From: Algorimicrobium echini
GTDB taxonomy: Bacteria > Bacteroidota > Bacteroidia > Flavobacteriales > Flavobacteriaceae
Assembly (NCBI RefSeq): GCF_900115185.1
Contig: NZ_FOVN01000008.1
Location: 18,501 to 82,500 of the forward strand
Direction: 5' to 3'
Length of the DNA: 64,000 nt
Numbering within the stretch: the first letter of the stretch is position 1; each line of letters begins with the position of its first letter. Below the pieces are notes generated by a model. That model saw nothing but the letters and a program-made list of their open reading frames with translations, was not told the origin of the DNA and ran no database searches. This document shows, one piece after another, positions 48,847-56,666 of this stretch. The position numbers were made by a program, and so were the translations under genes.

Positions 48847-49647
48847 TTACCTTTGGTCTCGAAATTCCTTTAATTTTATAAACGGATTGGTTGCTCGGTT
48901 TTTAAACCCGTGTATACCTGAACTTACTAATAATAGGGTAGCAGCAGCAACAGCCGTTATATAAATTGTTTCTTGTTCGGATTTATTGGCAACCGCTATG
49001 GCAATTAATGCCCAAGCACCAACCAAAGCAAATTCGCGCATGTTGCGTTTCCAAGTAACCATTATATTGATGAGGGTTGCAATACCTATCATACTAATAG
49101 TCCATATAACGGGTGAAATTCCAAAACCATCCCAATCAGTTTTCACTAAATAGGATGATACGTTTGCTATACTAGCTACAGTTACCCAACCGCTATAAAA
49201 CGTAAATGGCCACCACAAAAACAGGATGGTAGAAATGGGTGCGTCCCATAACTCCATGGCATTATTGACAACTATTTTAAGAAGTGATAATAGTAATAAA
49301 AATATAAACACACAGGATAATCCGGTGTAACCATAAAGCCACGCAAAAACCCAAGCACTATTAGCAACACACGATATAACAAACCACCAGCCTATTTTTA
49401 AAATAAAATCGTTGTTGCGGACTTTTACAAATAGGCTTCTACCTTGGTAAATAATAAATCCAAGAAGGAGTAAGTATATAAATCCCCAAATAGAAAACGC
49501 ATAACCAGCAGGTGTGAATAGCGAGTTTAGTTCTTTGGAAACCTCTCCAATGGTGGTATTATTGATTTTTCCAGTATTAGACAGATAATTAATAATTATG
49601 GTAGAAACTAAAGCGATACCATTACTAATTTGAAGCGTTTTTTTCAT
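48847..49647 (-). CDS. TspO/MBR-like tryptophan-rich membrane protein
   Basis: 266 residues, about seven membrane helices. FTPAGYAFSIWGFIYLLLL matches the N-terminal helix wording of the TspO-related 'tryptophan-rich sensory protein' group found in many bacteria, with further Trp-rich helices (SAWVFAWLYGYTGL, FLWWPFTFYSGWVTVA). It is longer than classical five-helix TspO (~160 residues), so it belongs to the expanded subgroup. Ligand unknown. Convergent with lipB. Confidence 0.7.
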   Translation of the reverse strand: MKKTLQISNGIALVSTIIINYLSNTGKINNTTIGEVSKELNSLFTPAGYAFSIWGFIYLLLLGFIIYQGRSLFVKVRNNDFILKIGWWFVISCVANSAWVFAWLYGYTGLSCVFIFLLLLSLLKIVVNNAMELWDAPISTILFLWWPFTFYSGWVTVASIANVSSYLVKTDWDGFGISPVIWTISMIGIATLINIMVTWKRNMREFALVGAWALIAIAVANKSEQETIYITAVAAATLLLVSSGIHGFKNRATNPFIKLKEFRDQR

Positions 49648-49796
49648 GAGATTAACACGTTATTATGAATGTGAATTAAATGTAATTAGTAATCAGAGTC
49701 TAAATTAATGCATTTACTGAAATTTGGTGTTCTTTTAATTAAAGTTCGACTATTCAGTTTACAATTCAAAACCTAGAAGTTGTAATTCTCGTAGGT

Positions 49797-50765
49797 ATGG
49801 GTATGAAGTTAAAATTGGTAGCACTCGGTGGTTTTTTTATGATAAACGTTTCTATATTTTCTCAAAAAATAGAACACTTTAAATCGTTTCGGGATATTGA
49901 CAGCGAACGTTATTTCCGATTTAATTATGATAACGATTACTTTGCCGCAACCGATGAAAACTATACTCAAGGCTACAATTTGGAGTTGGTAATGCCAAGT
50001 TTGAAAAAGAATCCCATAAATAGTCTGTTTTTTAAAACAAAGGAGTCCAACTTAAAATATGGATTAGCCGTCGAACATATTGGGTTTACACCTAATGATT
50101 ATGCCAGTCCGGAAATTCAATATGGCGACAGACCGTTTGCAGCTGCTATTATGTTGAAAACATTTATAATGGCAACAAATACGGAAGAAAAATTTCGTTT
50201 AACGCAATCTTATAGTTTTGGTATTATAGGACCAGGTGCGTTTGGAAAAGAAATGCAAGTAGGTATCCATAAAGCCACAGGAAATAAAATTCCTCAAGGG
50301 TGGAAACATCAAATTAAAAACGATGTAGTTATAAATTATAGTGTGGATTATGAGCAGCAATTAGCAATTATTAAAAATATGTTTTCGCTACAAGCGCAAA
50401 CAGGAGTAGAAATTGGGACGTTATTTACAAATGCCTCTTTTGGGTTTAATGCGACTTTAGGAATAATTAACACCCCATTTTTAACTTCTGAAAAAAGAAA
50501 TGGTTTTCGTGTGTATGCTTATGCTGAAACTGTTGGTAATGTGATAGGTTACGATGCCACTTTGCAAGGCGGTTTATTTAATAGAAAAAGTGTTTATACC
50601 ATAAGTTCCAATGATATTGAACGTTTTACGGCAACCTTTAATTATGGTTTTGTGGTACAGACTAAAACCTTATATTTTGAATATGCTAGATCTGCCATTA
50701 CCCGAGAATTTGAATCTGGATCATCAGCAAAGTATGGTGGTATAAAAATTGGATTTACATATTAA
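49797..50765 (+). CDS. LpxR-like lipid A 3'-O-deacylase, outer membrane
   Basis: 322 residues, with ATG at 49797 or 49803. A signal peptide ends near VSIFSQ. LpxR/DUF2219 barrel: the N-terminal catalytic-site wording FNYDNDYFAATDENYTQGYN, then YGDRPFAAAIMLKTF, matching the N-D...T-D...D-R-P pattern of LpxR, and a C-terminal barrel ending GGIKIGFTY. Family members remove the 3' acyloxyacyl group of lipid A in a calcium-dependent way, altering immune and polymyxin recognition. Confidence 0.85.
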   Translation: MGMKLKLVALGGFFMINVSIFSQKIEHFKSFRDIDSERYFRFNYDNDYFAATDENYTQGYNLELVMPSLKKNPINSLFFKTKESNLKYGLAVEHIGFTPNDYASPEIQYGDRPFAAAIMLKTFIMATNTEEKFRLTQSYSFGIIGPGAFGKEMQVGIHKATGNKIPQGWKHQIKNDVVINYSVDYEQQLAIIKNMFSLQAQTGVEIGTLFTNASFGFNATLGIINTPFLTSEKRNGFRVYAYAETVGNVIGYDATLQGGLFNRKSVYTISSNDIERFTATFNYGFVVQTKTLYFEYARSAITREFESGSSAKYGGIKIGFTY

Positions 50766-50778
50766 TCAACCTTTTTTG

Positions 50779-50806
50779 CAATCACCAATCACTAATCACC
50801 AATCAT
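50779..50806. repeat. Four-copy degenerate heptamer array between convergent genes
   Basis: CAATCAC, CAATCAC, TAATCAC, CAATCAT in direct tandem, filling most of the 42-base gap between the convergent stops at 50765 and 50808. Same unit length and AATC core as the longer array at 47983-48075. Confidence 0.8.
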
Positions 50807-50807
50807 T

Positions 50808-51857
50808 CTACCCTTCGGCATTAAAAAATACTTTGTAATAGTGCATTTTCTTATCGTCGTCATAGCCACGTTCCAGATATTCGCTGGATGCTTCAGGTGC
50901 ATCAATATCTAGTTTTATTTGAATGTTGGTGTCTAGCTTGATTTCGGTTTTTATTTTTTTCTTTTCTTTGTTAACAACCAGTTCAGCCACATCAAACTGA
51001 TTGCGAATAACCAAGTTCTTTTCACTTTCAAAGGTTTTCTTATAATCGTCAAACAAGGATTTGTGTTTGTCCTCTTCAAATAATTCATCCTTGAAGGTTT
51101 CTACATTTACTATTTCATGCTCTTTAAAGAAATCGATAGTTTTTGCCAAAAACGTATTTTGTTCCTGGTTTCCGTAGGATATTTTTAAAATATCTTCAGA
51201 AAAATCTTTGCACAACTCAATATATTGTTGGGTATGGCTATTGGCATCATCAGCATATTTAATGTTTAAAAAATGATTGGTCCAATAGTGTGCGTCGTAA
51301 TTATTGTTATCGGCACTAAAAATAATACGACCTTCGGTATCACTTTGGTTTAAAATTAAACAGCCTTTATCTACTTTTTTACTACTAATTCCTTTTTGTA
51401 CTAAAACATCGTAACTGTTGTTTTCTAAATAGGTTTGAAAGAAATTGACTTTGTTTTCAATTTTAAAAATACCGATGGCATTGGTAGTCATTTCGTTAAA
51501 CTCAATACCTTCAAAAAGAACAACCAGTACGTCGCCTGTTTTAATTTGCGCGGAGTTAGATTGTTCAAACAAATGTTTTACAATGTGTTGTGAGGTTTCA
51601 ATGAAATTTTCTTCATCCGTAAAAATCTGATTGCTGTAGGTGTTTATTTCATTAAGCGAAATATCAGCATGATGATTAAAACGGTAGGATTGTACAACAG
51701 ATGCAAATGGCCGTAATAAAAACGGTAACATCAATTCATAACTAGCTTCATCAAAAATGACTTCCTTTTCGGAAAATGCATTTTTAGTATTGTTGTGTTT
51801 ATTACCCACTTTATGAATAATACATTTGGAAATGGAGGCGTTTTTACGGGATATCAT
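50808..51857 (-). CDS. Nucleoid-associated protein, NdpA/YejK-like
   Basis: 349 residues. N-terminus SISKCIIHKVGNKHNN and the F-E-G-I segment VLVVLFEGIEFNEM place it in the 37-kDa nucleoid-associated protein family (NdpA/YejK). No signal peptide or membrane helix. Function in Bacteroidota is not established. Longer basic/acidic helices follow in the C-terminal half. Upstream of it sits the terminator of the divergent-group lipoprotein. Confidence 0.75.
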   Translation of the reverse strand: MISRKNASISKCIIHKVGNKHNNTKNAFSEKEVIFDEASYELMLPFLLRPFASVVQSYRFNHHADISLNEINTYSNQIFTDEENFIETSQHIVKHLFEQSNSAQIKTGDVLVVLFEGIEFNEMTTNAIGIFKIENKVNFFQTYLENNSYDVLVQKGISSKKVDKGCLILNQSDTEGRIIFSADNNNYDAHYWTNHFLNIKYADDANSHTQQYIELCKDFSEDILKISYGNQEQNTFLAKTIDFFKEHEIVNVETFKDELFEEDKHKSLFDDYKKTFESEKNLVIRNQFDVAELVVNKEKKKIKTEIKLDTNIQIKLDIDAPEASSEYLERGYDDDKKMHYYKVFFNAEG

Positions 51858-51912
51858 AATCTTAAATTTCAGATTACAATACTAATCATTTTGGTATAAA
51901 AAGAAATAAAAA

Positions 51913-51938
51913 AAAACCGAAGTTTTGTCTTCGGTTTT
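51913..51938 (-). terminator. Terminator of the collagen-like lipoprotein gene
   Basis: 10-bp stem with core ACCGAAG/CTTCGGT (51913-51922 with 51929-51938), 6-base loop, T-run on the minus strand. 20 bases after the stop at 51958. The same core stem recurs at 52664-52696 after the paralogous gene, so the terminator was duplicated together with the gene. Confidence 0.85.
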
Positions 51939-51957
51939 CTATATATGTTAGAAAGGG

Positions 51958-52590
51958 TTATGGCTCTAAACCAAAATGACTCATGGTATCTTCGTAGGTC
52001 ATTTTAGTAAAATCGATTTGATTCTTATTGGTTGCTGGAATTATTACATATCTAAAACTGTTGCCTCTAAAGCCTGCATGTTGGTATTCTGTAAGTGTCG
52101 CACCATTGGTAGATTCTAATTTTATACGAATACCTGTAAAAGTGGATTGATTATTCCCGAAGGTAAATGAATACCACGCATTATTCCATCTTCCACTGCT
52201 TGGCAAGGTATATATATTAGAAGTTCCATACTGCTTTAAATAAATTATTATTAGGCTGTTATTCGTTAAAGCACTATTGCTTAAACCAATTTGTTCTGGT
52301 GTTATACGCATTATTTTTTCTGTATCTGTATCCGATTCATTCCAATTAGCACTAAGCCACTGTGAACTGATAACATTGGCATTGCCATCCTCGCCATCCT
52401 CGCCATCCTCGCCATTTGCACCATCAGTCCCATTTGTTCCAGCTGGACCTTGTTCACCTTGAATTCCGGGAGCACCATCTGCACCATCTGCACCATCTTC
52501 TGGTGAACAAGAAAAACTAAAGGCAACAAATAAAGCGAGTAGGACAAATTTTGTTTTTGACATCATTGTTTGAATTTTTTGTGTTTTCAT
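51958..52590 (-). CDS. Collagen-like (Gly-X-Y) surface lipoprotein, longer paralogue
   Basis: 210 residues. Lipoprotein signal ending FSFSC followed by SPEDG, which favours surface export. Then twelve Gly-X-Y triplets (GADGADGAPGIQGEQ ... GEDGEDGED) and a C-terminal globular domain whose last 20 residues (DFTKMTYEDTMSHFGLEP) are nearly shared with the neighbouring paralogue. The GED part is encoded by 9-bp direct repeats prone to slippage. Its upstream region carries the ATGTTAACC motif of the envelope regulon. An internal start at the second or third Met is possible. Confidence 0.85.
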   Translation of the reverse strand: MKTQKIQTMMSKTKFVLLALFVAFSFSCSPEDGADGADGAPGIQGEQGPAGTNGTDGANGEDGEDGEDGNANVISSQWLSANWNESDTDTEKIMRITPEQIGLSNSALTNNSLIIIYLKQYGTSNIYTLPSSGRWNNAWYSFTFGNNQSTFTGIRIKLESTNGATLTEYQHAGFRGNSFRYVIIPATNKNQIDFTKMTYEDTMSHFGLEP

Positions 52591-52625
52591 AATTTTAAAT
52601 TTAGTGATTATTGTTTGTTACCTAA

Positions 52626-52655
52626 TTGATGTTTTAAATTTTAAAAGGTTAACAT
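52626..52655 (-). promoter_or_regulatory. Putative ECF-sigma promoter of the longer collagen-like lipoprotein gene
   Basis: On the minus strand ATGTTAACC (52655-52647), 15-base spacer, CATCAA (52631-52626). The nonamer is 56 bases upstream of the ATG. One of five sites with the identical nonamer at 52.6-55.4 kb. Confidence 0.6.
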
Positions 52656-52663
52656 TTGATATA

Positions 52664-52696
52664 AAAAAAACCGAAGCATTTTACTTCGGTTTTTTT
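52664..52696 (-). terminator. Terminator of the shorter collagen-like lipoprotein gene
   Basis: 13-bp stem (52664-52676 with 52684-52696) of an A-run plus CCGAAG, 7-base loop, T-run on the minus strand, 18 bases after the stop. Near copy of the terminator at 51913-51938. Confidence 0.88.
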
Positions 52697-52713
52697 AGAA
52701 TTTCTAGGAAGAA

Positions 52714-53256
52714 TTATTGCTTTATTTTAAAATGACTCATGGCTTCTTCATAAGACATTTTAGTTAAATCTGTAGCTTTTTTATTCATTGCATTACCTGG
52801 TACCAGTACATAACGGAATGTTAGATTTGGTTCCGTTTCTAAATCTATTACGTTTGACTGATTCGCAAAAATAATTAAAGAATTTTCAACACCTTCACTA
52901 GGTACATTTGCCAAAGCAAAATTAAAAACATCCTCAAATGGTAATGGATGGATAATATAATCATTTCCTAGTGTTTGTTTCAAATAAACCATGGCCATAC
53001 CACCGTTATCTACAAACTCTTGGTAGTTAGGAATGTCTATGGACATATAACCATAGTCATTGGCTCCATTTGTATAATCAAATTGAATTGAAAACCAATC
53101 AGAGGAGACTACATTTGCATTGCCGTCTTCTCCAGCTGGTCCAGGAGCACCATCGTTTCCGTCTTCTGGTGAACAAGAATAACTAAAGGCTACTAAAAAA
53201 GCGAGTAATACAAATTTTGTTTTTGACATTAATGTTTGAATTGTTTGTGTTTTCAT
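52714..53256 (-). CDS. Collagen-like (Gly-X-Y) surface lipoprotein, shorter paralogue
   Basis: 180 residues. The signal region (QTLMSKTKFVLLAFLVAFSY then SC) is almost identical to that of the downstream paralogue, but only four to five Gly-X-Y triplets remain (GND GAP GPA GED). The C-terminal domain is diverged except for the conserved end DLTKMSYEEAMSHFKIKQ. Promoter, leader and terminator are also near copies. A clear tandem duplication whose collagen tract differs in length. Confidence 0.85.
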   Translation of the reverse strand: MKTQTIQTLMSKTKFVLLAFLVAFSYSCSPEDGNDGAPGPAGEDGNANVVSSDWFSIQFDYTNGANDYGYMSIDIPNYQEFVDNGGMAMVYLKQTLGNDYIIHPLPFEDVFNFALANVPSEGVENSLIIFANQSNVIDLETEPNLTFRYVLVPGNAMNKKATDLTKMSYEEAMSHFKIKQ

Positions 53257-53291
53257 GATTTTAAATTTATTAATTATTGTTTGTTGCGTAA

Positions 53292-53321
53292 TTGATGTTT
53301 TAAATTTTAAAAGGTTAACAT
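53292..53321 (-). promoter_or_regulatory. Putative ECF-sigma promoter of the shorter collagen-like lipoprotein gene
   Basis: Minus strand ATGTTAACC (53321-53313), 15-base spacer, CATCAA (53297-53292), 56 bases from nonamer to ATG. The region up to the ATG is nearly the same as that of the paralogue, so this pair alone is not independent evidence for the motif. Confidence 0.6.
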
Positions 53322-53430
53322 GATTGATAAAAAAAATAAAAATTTAGTTTTAATTAGAGACTCCTAAACCGAATGATAGAGATGTTTTGAGTATGTTATA
53401 AAACTTCTCCTATATACAAATTTGAACCCA

Positions 53431-53478
53431 AAAAAGCCAAAAGCTAACGACTGATGTCATATTAACCTTTGGCTTTTT
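53431..53478 (-). terminator. Terminator of the beta-barrel gene
   Basis: 11-bp stem of an A-run plus GCCAAA (53431-53441 with 53468-53478) with a long 26-base loop, T-run on the minus strand, 43 bases after the stop at 53521. Confidence 0.65.
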
Positions 53479-53520
53479 TATTTGAAGACTAATTCAAATA
53501 AATTAATGAGCTGTTATAAA

Positions 53521-54051
53521 TTATAGTTGAAATAAGATTCCAGCATTCACTACAATTTGTTCAAAATCGCTAATCACATATTTTGGTTCCAAATACACGC
53601 TTAACTTTTCTGAAAATTGCCATCTGCCGCCAGCACCTATGTTAATACCAAAAGCGCTATCGCTAACCTCATAAGTGTCATAATAAAAACTATAATAGGA
53701 AGCGCCTGTTTTATAATTGGAGTAGTTGGCACCAAGAAGTGGATAAATTTTAAGTTTGTTTTCAATCAGGTGAAAAAAGTAATGGGCATTTAAGTCCACG
53801 GCTAATGTGTTTTGATTAAAACCGTAAAGGCTGTTTCCAAAAAAGTATGTTACACCTGGCGAAACGGCAATGGCATCTGTAATATTAAATTCTGCTTTTA
53901 CTGTAATTCCTGGCCCTGAAATTTTTTCATTATAACCCAAACCACCACCAATGGCAATTTGTGCTTGCATTTTAGAAGTTGTAAATATCAGCATCATTAC
54001 CGATAGAATTAATGTGTAGTTTCTAAAAGACTTCTGTTTCATGTGTTTCAT
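53521..54051 (-). CDS. Small outer-membrane beta-barrel protein
   Basis: 176 residues. Signal peptide ending near SKMQAQ, then an OmpX/OmpA-type eight-stranded pattern (AIGGGLGYNEKI, ITVKAEFNITDAIAVSPGVTYFF, FGINIGAGGRWQFSEKLSVYLEPKYV) and a C-terminal VNAGILFQL. No specific activity recognised. The start could also be the Met three codons in. Upstream region has the ATGTTAACC motif and otherwise unrelated sequence. Confidence 0.8.
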   Translation of the reverse strand: MKHMKQKSFRNYTLILSVMMLIFTTSKMQAQIAIGGGLGYNEKISGPGITVKAEFNITDAIAVSPGVTYFFGNSLYGFNQNTLAVDLNAHYFFHLIENKLKIYPLLGANYSNYKTGASYYSFYYDTYEVSDSAFGINIGAGGRWQFSEKLSVYLEPKYVISDFEQIVVNAGILFQL

Positions 54052-54087
54052 GTTTTTAAATTATTAGATTTTAGTATTATTTTCTTT

Positions 54088-54117
54088 TTAATGGTGTTTT
54101 GAGTAAATGGTTAACAT
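54088..54117 (-). promoter_or_regulatory. Putative ECF-sigma promoter of the beta-barrel gene
   Basis: Minus strand ATGTTAACC (54117-54109), 15-base spacer, CATTAA (54093-54088), 57 bases from the nonamer to the ATG. Flanking sequence is unlike the collagen-gene promoters, so the match is independent. Confidence 0.6.
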
Positions 54118-54128
54118 AGTGGAATAAA

Positions 54129-54156
54129 AAAAGTCAGAAAATAATTTCTGACTTTT
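54129..54156 (-). terminator. Terminator of the kelch lipoprotein gene
   Basis: Perfect 12-bp stem (54129-54140 with 54145-54156), 4-base loop, T-rich on the minus strand, 39 bases after the stop at 54196. Confidence 0.85.
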
Positions 54157-54195
54157 AATACTCTGAATACTAATTAAACTACACCTGTTATGAAA

Positions 54196-55203
54196 TTAAA
54201 ATTCCATGATTCTCCAAATTTTACCAGTCCTTCCAGGTGTTCCTCTTGATCCACCAAACACCCATAAATCACTTTGGTATGTTAATGCTGCATGACTATT
54301 AATTTCTTCCAACGGATTGCTATCGGTATATACAAACCAATTTTCCATATCTGTTGAATAGTAAATGGTATTGGTATGTTCTGAACTGGAAGTGTGACCA
54401 CCAATTACAAACGCTTTATTATTGAAAACAGTAACGGTATGTCTTTTAATTGCAGGTAATATTGGACTTGTTTGAGTAACCAACGACCAGTTAATACCAT
54501 TGGAGCTTCTCCAAATGTCGTTAGTTAACTCTGATGTTACCTTATCTCCACCAATAACATACATTGCATTGTTTTTTACAATAGCTTTATAGCGTTTTAA
54601 AGCTGGAAACGCATTCGCATTTTCTTCAATCCAGTCTACAGCATTACTTGTAGACCAAATTTTGGTGTTTCCTGTAGTGTAATTTATACCAATTACATAC
54701 ATTTTTCCATTAAAAACTAATGTGCTATGTCCGGAAACTTGACCAAATGGCGCAAATTCCATTAATCTGGACCAAGTAATCCCGTCATCCGTAACCCAAA
54801 TGTCACTTAAAACAGTACCAGCATTATCACTTCCGCCAATTAAATACATTTTTCCATTAAAAACACTCAAGGTGTGTTCGTGTCTGCCAGAGGCTGTTAG
54901 AGTACCACCTGTATCTGTTGTAGCCCAGTTAGTACCGTTACTACTATTCCATAAAGCATCAGTTGAATCGCCCTCGGCTACATAATCGTTTGATCCGCCA
55001 AAGGACCAAACCTTATCATTAAAAACCGCCATGGCATTATTGGCAAAATCGCCCATTTGGTCTTGATTGGTAGTTAAATCAAACTCTAAATTTATAGTTG
55101 ATAGCGGTAATGGTTCGTCAGTAGGTTCGTCATCAGCGCTACAATTGAATACAAAAACAGTTAACAGAATAGTTTGAAATAGATGTTTTGCAATATGTTT
55201 CAT
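54196..55203 (-). CDS. Kelch-repeat beta-propeller lipoprotein
   Basis: 335 residues. Lipoprotein signal ending VFVFNC followed by SADDEP. Six kelch-type repeats, each with a hydrophobic strand ending in a GG or related turn: NDKVWSFGGSN, NGKMYLIGGSD, NGKMYVIGINY, NNAMYVIGGDK, NNKAFVIGGHT, SDLWVFGGSRG. This should form a complete six-bladed propeller. Probably a surface-displayed binding protein; galactose-oxidase active-site residues are not evident. Confidence 0.88.
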   Translation of the reverse strand: MKHIAKHLFQTILLTVFVFNCSADDEPTDEPLPLSTINLEFDLTTNQDQMGDFANNAMAVFNDKVWSFGGSNDYVAEGDSTDALWNSSNGTNWATTDTGGTLTASGRHEHTLSVFNGKMYLIGGSDNAGTVLSDIWVTDDGITWSRLMEFAPFGQVSGHSTLVFNGKMYVIGINYTTGNTKIWSTSNAVDWIEENANAFPALKRYKAIVKNNAMYVIGGDKVTSELTNDIWRSSNGINWSLVTQTSPILPAIKRHTVTVFNNKAFVIGGHTSSSEHTNTIYYSTDMENWFVYTDSNPLEEINSHAALTYQSDLWVFGGSRGTPGRTGKIWRIMEF

Positions 55204-55231
55204 AATCTAAATTTTTTAAAAATTGTTCTAT

Positions 55232-55262
55232 TTTATGATGGTCATCTTTAAAAGGTTAACAT
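55232..55262 (-). promoter_or_regulatory. Putative ECF-sigma promoter of the kelch lipoprotein gene
   Basis: Minus strand ATGTTAACC (55262-55254), 16-base spacer, CATAAA (55237-55232), 50 bases from nonamer to ATG. It faces away from the sigma gene, whose own copy lies at 55346-55375. Confidence 0.6.
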
Positions 55263-55345
55263 GGAATCGTAGTTAAAGATGAAATAATTGAGAATTGTAA
55301 GAATTGTAAGTGTCTTTTCTTAAAAAAAGTTAAATTAGCGGAAGC

Positions 55346-55375
55346 ATGTTAACCTTTTTAATTCTAGGATATTAA
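55346..55375 (+). promoter_or_regulatory. ATGTTAACC motif directly upstream of the sigma-factor gene
   Basis: Plus strand ATGTTAACC (55346-55354), 15-base spacer, TATTAA (55370-55375), which touches the sigma ATG. If used as a promoter the transcript would begin inside the annotated start region, so either the real start codon is further in or the site acts as an operator. Same orientation relative to the gene as the other four copies. Confidence 0.45.
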
Positions 55376-55951
55376 ATGGAAAGCGTTCAAAAGAACATAA
55401 CAATAGAAGATTTAAAACAAGGTTCAGATTTGTTATTCAAACAGATATATGAAAACAATCGGGACAAATTTTTAAATTTTGCTAGAAAGTATAATTTATC
55501 ACACGAAGACAATATTGATGTTTATCAGGATGCTTATATTATTTTTTATAATAATGTGATGCAAGGTAAAATTGAAGAATTTACTAGCTCTATATCAACT
55601 TATTTATTTAGCATCGGTAAGTATTTAATTTTTGATAAAATGAAGAAAAATAACAAGACCATAAATCCAGATTTCGATTTATCGATTATCCGAGAACAGA
55701 ATGAGCTTGTAGATGCTTCATTTGAATTAGATAACGAAGCGTTAACTACCGAGCAAGTTTTATTAAAGAAGTATTTTGGCACACTTGGCGCTAAATGTCA
55801 AGAATTACTAACCTTATTTTATTACCGTGGATATACTATTAAAGATATTATAACCGCCACTGAATATACTAGCGAAAATGTTGTAAAAAGCGCTAAATCT
55901 CGTTGTATGAAGACCCTTAAAGAACGCATTAATAATAATAGCAATGACTAA
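55376..55951 (+). CDS. ECF-type RNA polymerase sigma-70 factor
   Basis: 191 residues. Region 2 at ~18-85 (LFKQIYENNRDKFLNFARKY, VYQDAYIIFYNNVMQGKI) and region 4 at ~130-185 (LGAKCQELLTLFYYRGYTIKDIITATEYTSENVVKSAKSRCMKTL) with a helix-turn-helix. The short linker without region 3 marks an ECF sigma. Its end overlaps the downstream membrane gene by 8 bases, the usual sigma/anti-sigma layout. Likely controls the neighbouring envelope genes that carry the ATGTTAACC motif. Confidence 0.9.
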   Translation: MESVQKNITIEDLKQGSDLLFKQIYENNRDKFLNFARKYNLSHEDNIDVYQDAYIIFYNNVMQGKIEEFTSSISTYLFSIGKYLIFDKMKKNNKTINPDFDLSIIREQNELVDASFELDNEALTTEQVLLKKYFGTLGAKCQELLTLFYYRGYTIKDIITATEYTSENVVKSAKSRCMKTLKERINNNSND

Positions 55952-56666
55952 TCAAGATTTATTATATCACTATTTTTCTAACAGCCTGACGGCTGAACAG
56001 GAAGTGGTTTTTAAAAAGTTACTAGAAACGGATGCCGAGTTTAAAGCGGCATTTGAATATGAAAATAGCTTAAAAAAAGCAATTAAAAGTCATGAGTCAG
56101 ATGTGCTTAAGTCCAAACTACAAGAATTTGAGCTGGAATTAAATTCTAAAAAAACGCATGCTTTCAATTACCGTTATTTAGCCGTGGCGGCTTCTATTGT
56201 TTTGCTGGTTAGCTGGTTTGGTTATAATACTTTTTTTGGAACAAATTATTCCAATTTATACCAAGATAATTTTATCGAGTATCCCAACACTGTTTATACC
56301 ATAACGAGAGGAGATGATGATGAGACATTAGAGCGCGAGGCCTTTGTGGCTTACGAAACCCAAAATTTTGAAACGGCCATTGAAAAATTTGATGCGGTTT
56401 CAGAAACCGGTGCGCAAGATTATATTCCATTTTATAAAGCGCAAGCTTATTTAGGATTGGAAAATACGCACCAAGCTAACGTTTTATTAAAACAAATTGT
56501 AGCAGAAAACACCTCTGATTTTGTTGCGGAGTCCATTTGGTACTTGGCTCTGATTGCGATTAAAGAAAAAGACAAAGCTCAAGCCAAAACATATCTTAAT
56601 AATTTAATTAGCAATTATAACTATAATCAAGCCAAAGCAAAAACCTTGTTAGAAGAACTTAATTAG
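55944..56666 (+). CDS. Single-span membrane anti-sigma-like protein with TPR domain
   Basis: 240 residues. Cytoplasmic N-terminus of ~75 residues (QDLLYHYFSNSLTAEQEVVFKKLLETDAEFKAAFEYE, resembling the cytosolic domain of anti-sigma factors), one membrane helix at about 78-95 (YLAVAASIVLLVSWFGYNTF), then a periplasmic part with two to three TPR-type helical pairs (YETQNFETAIEKFDAV, AQAYLGLENTHQANVLL). Position right after the ECF gene with an 8-base overlap supports an anti-sigma role. No zinc-binding motif. Ends convergent with the CHAT gene, overlapping by 8 bases. Confidence 0.75.
   Translation: MTNQDLLYHYFSNSLTAEQEVVFKKLLETDAEFKAAFEYENSLKKAIKSHESDVLKSKLQEFELELNSKKTHAFNYRYLAVAASIVLLVSWFGYNTFFGTNYSNLYQDNFIEYPNTVYTITRGDDDETLEREAFVAYETQNFETAIEKFDAVSETGAQDYIPFYKAQAYLGLENTHQANVLLKQIVAENTSDFVAESIWYLALIAIKEKDKAQAKTYLNNLISNYNYNQAKAKTLLEELN

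Noticed and set aside
52311..52547. Met/Val/Gln-rich minus-strand open frame opposite or within the collagen-like gene
   Set aside because: Repetitive composition comes from the Gly-X-Y codons read in another frame; the real gene has signal peptide and paralogue support.
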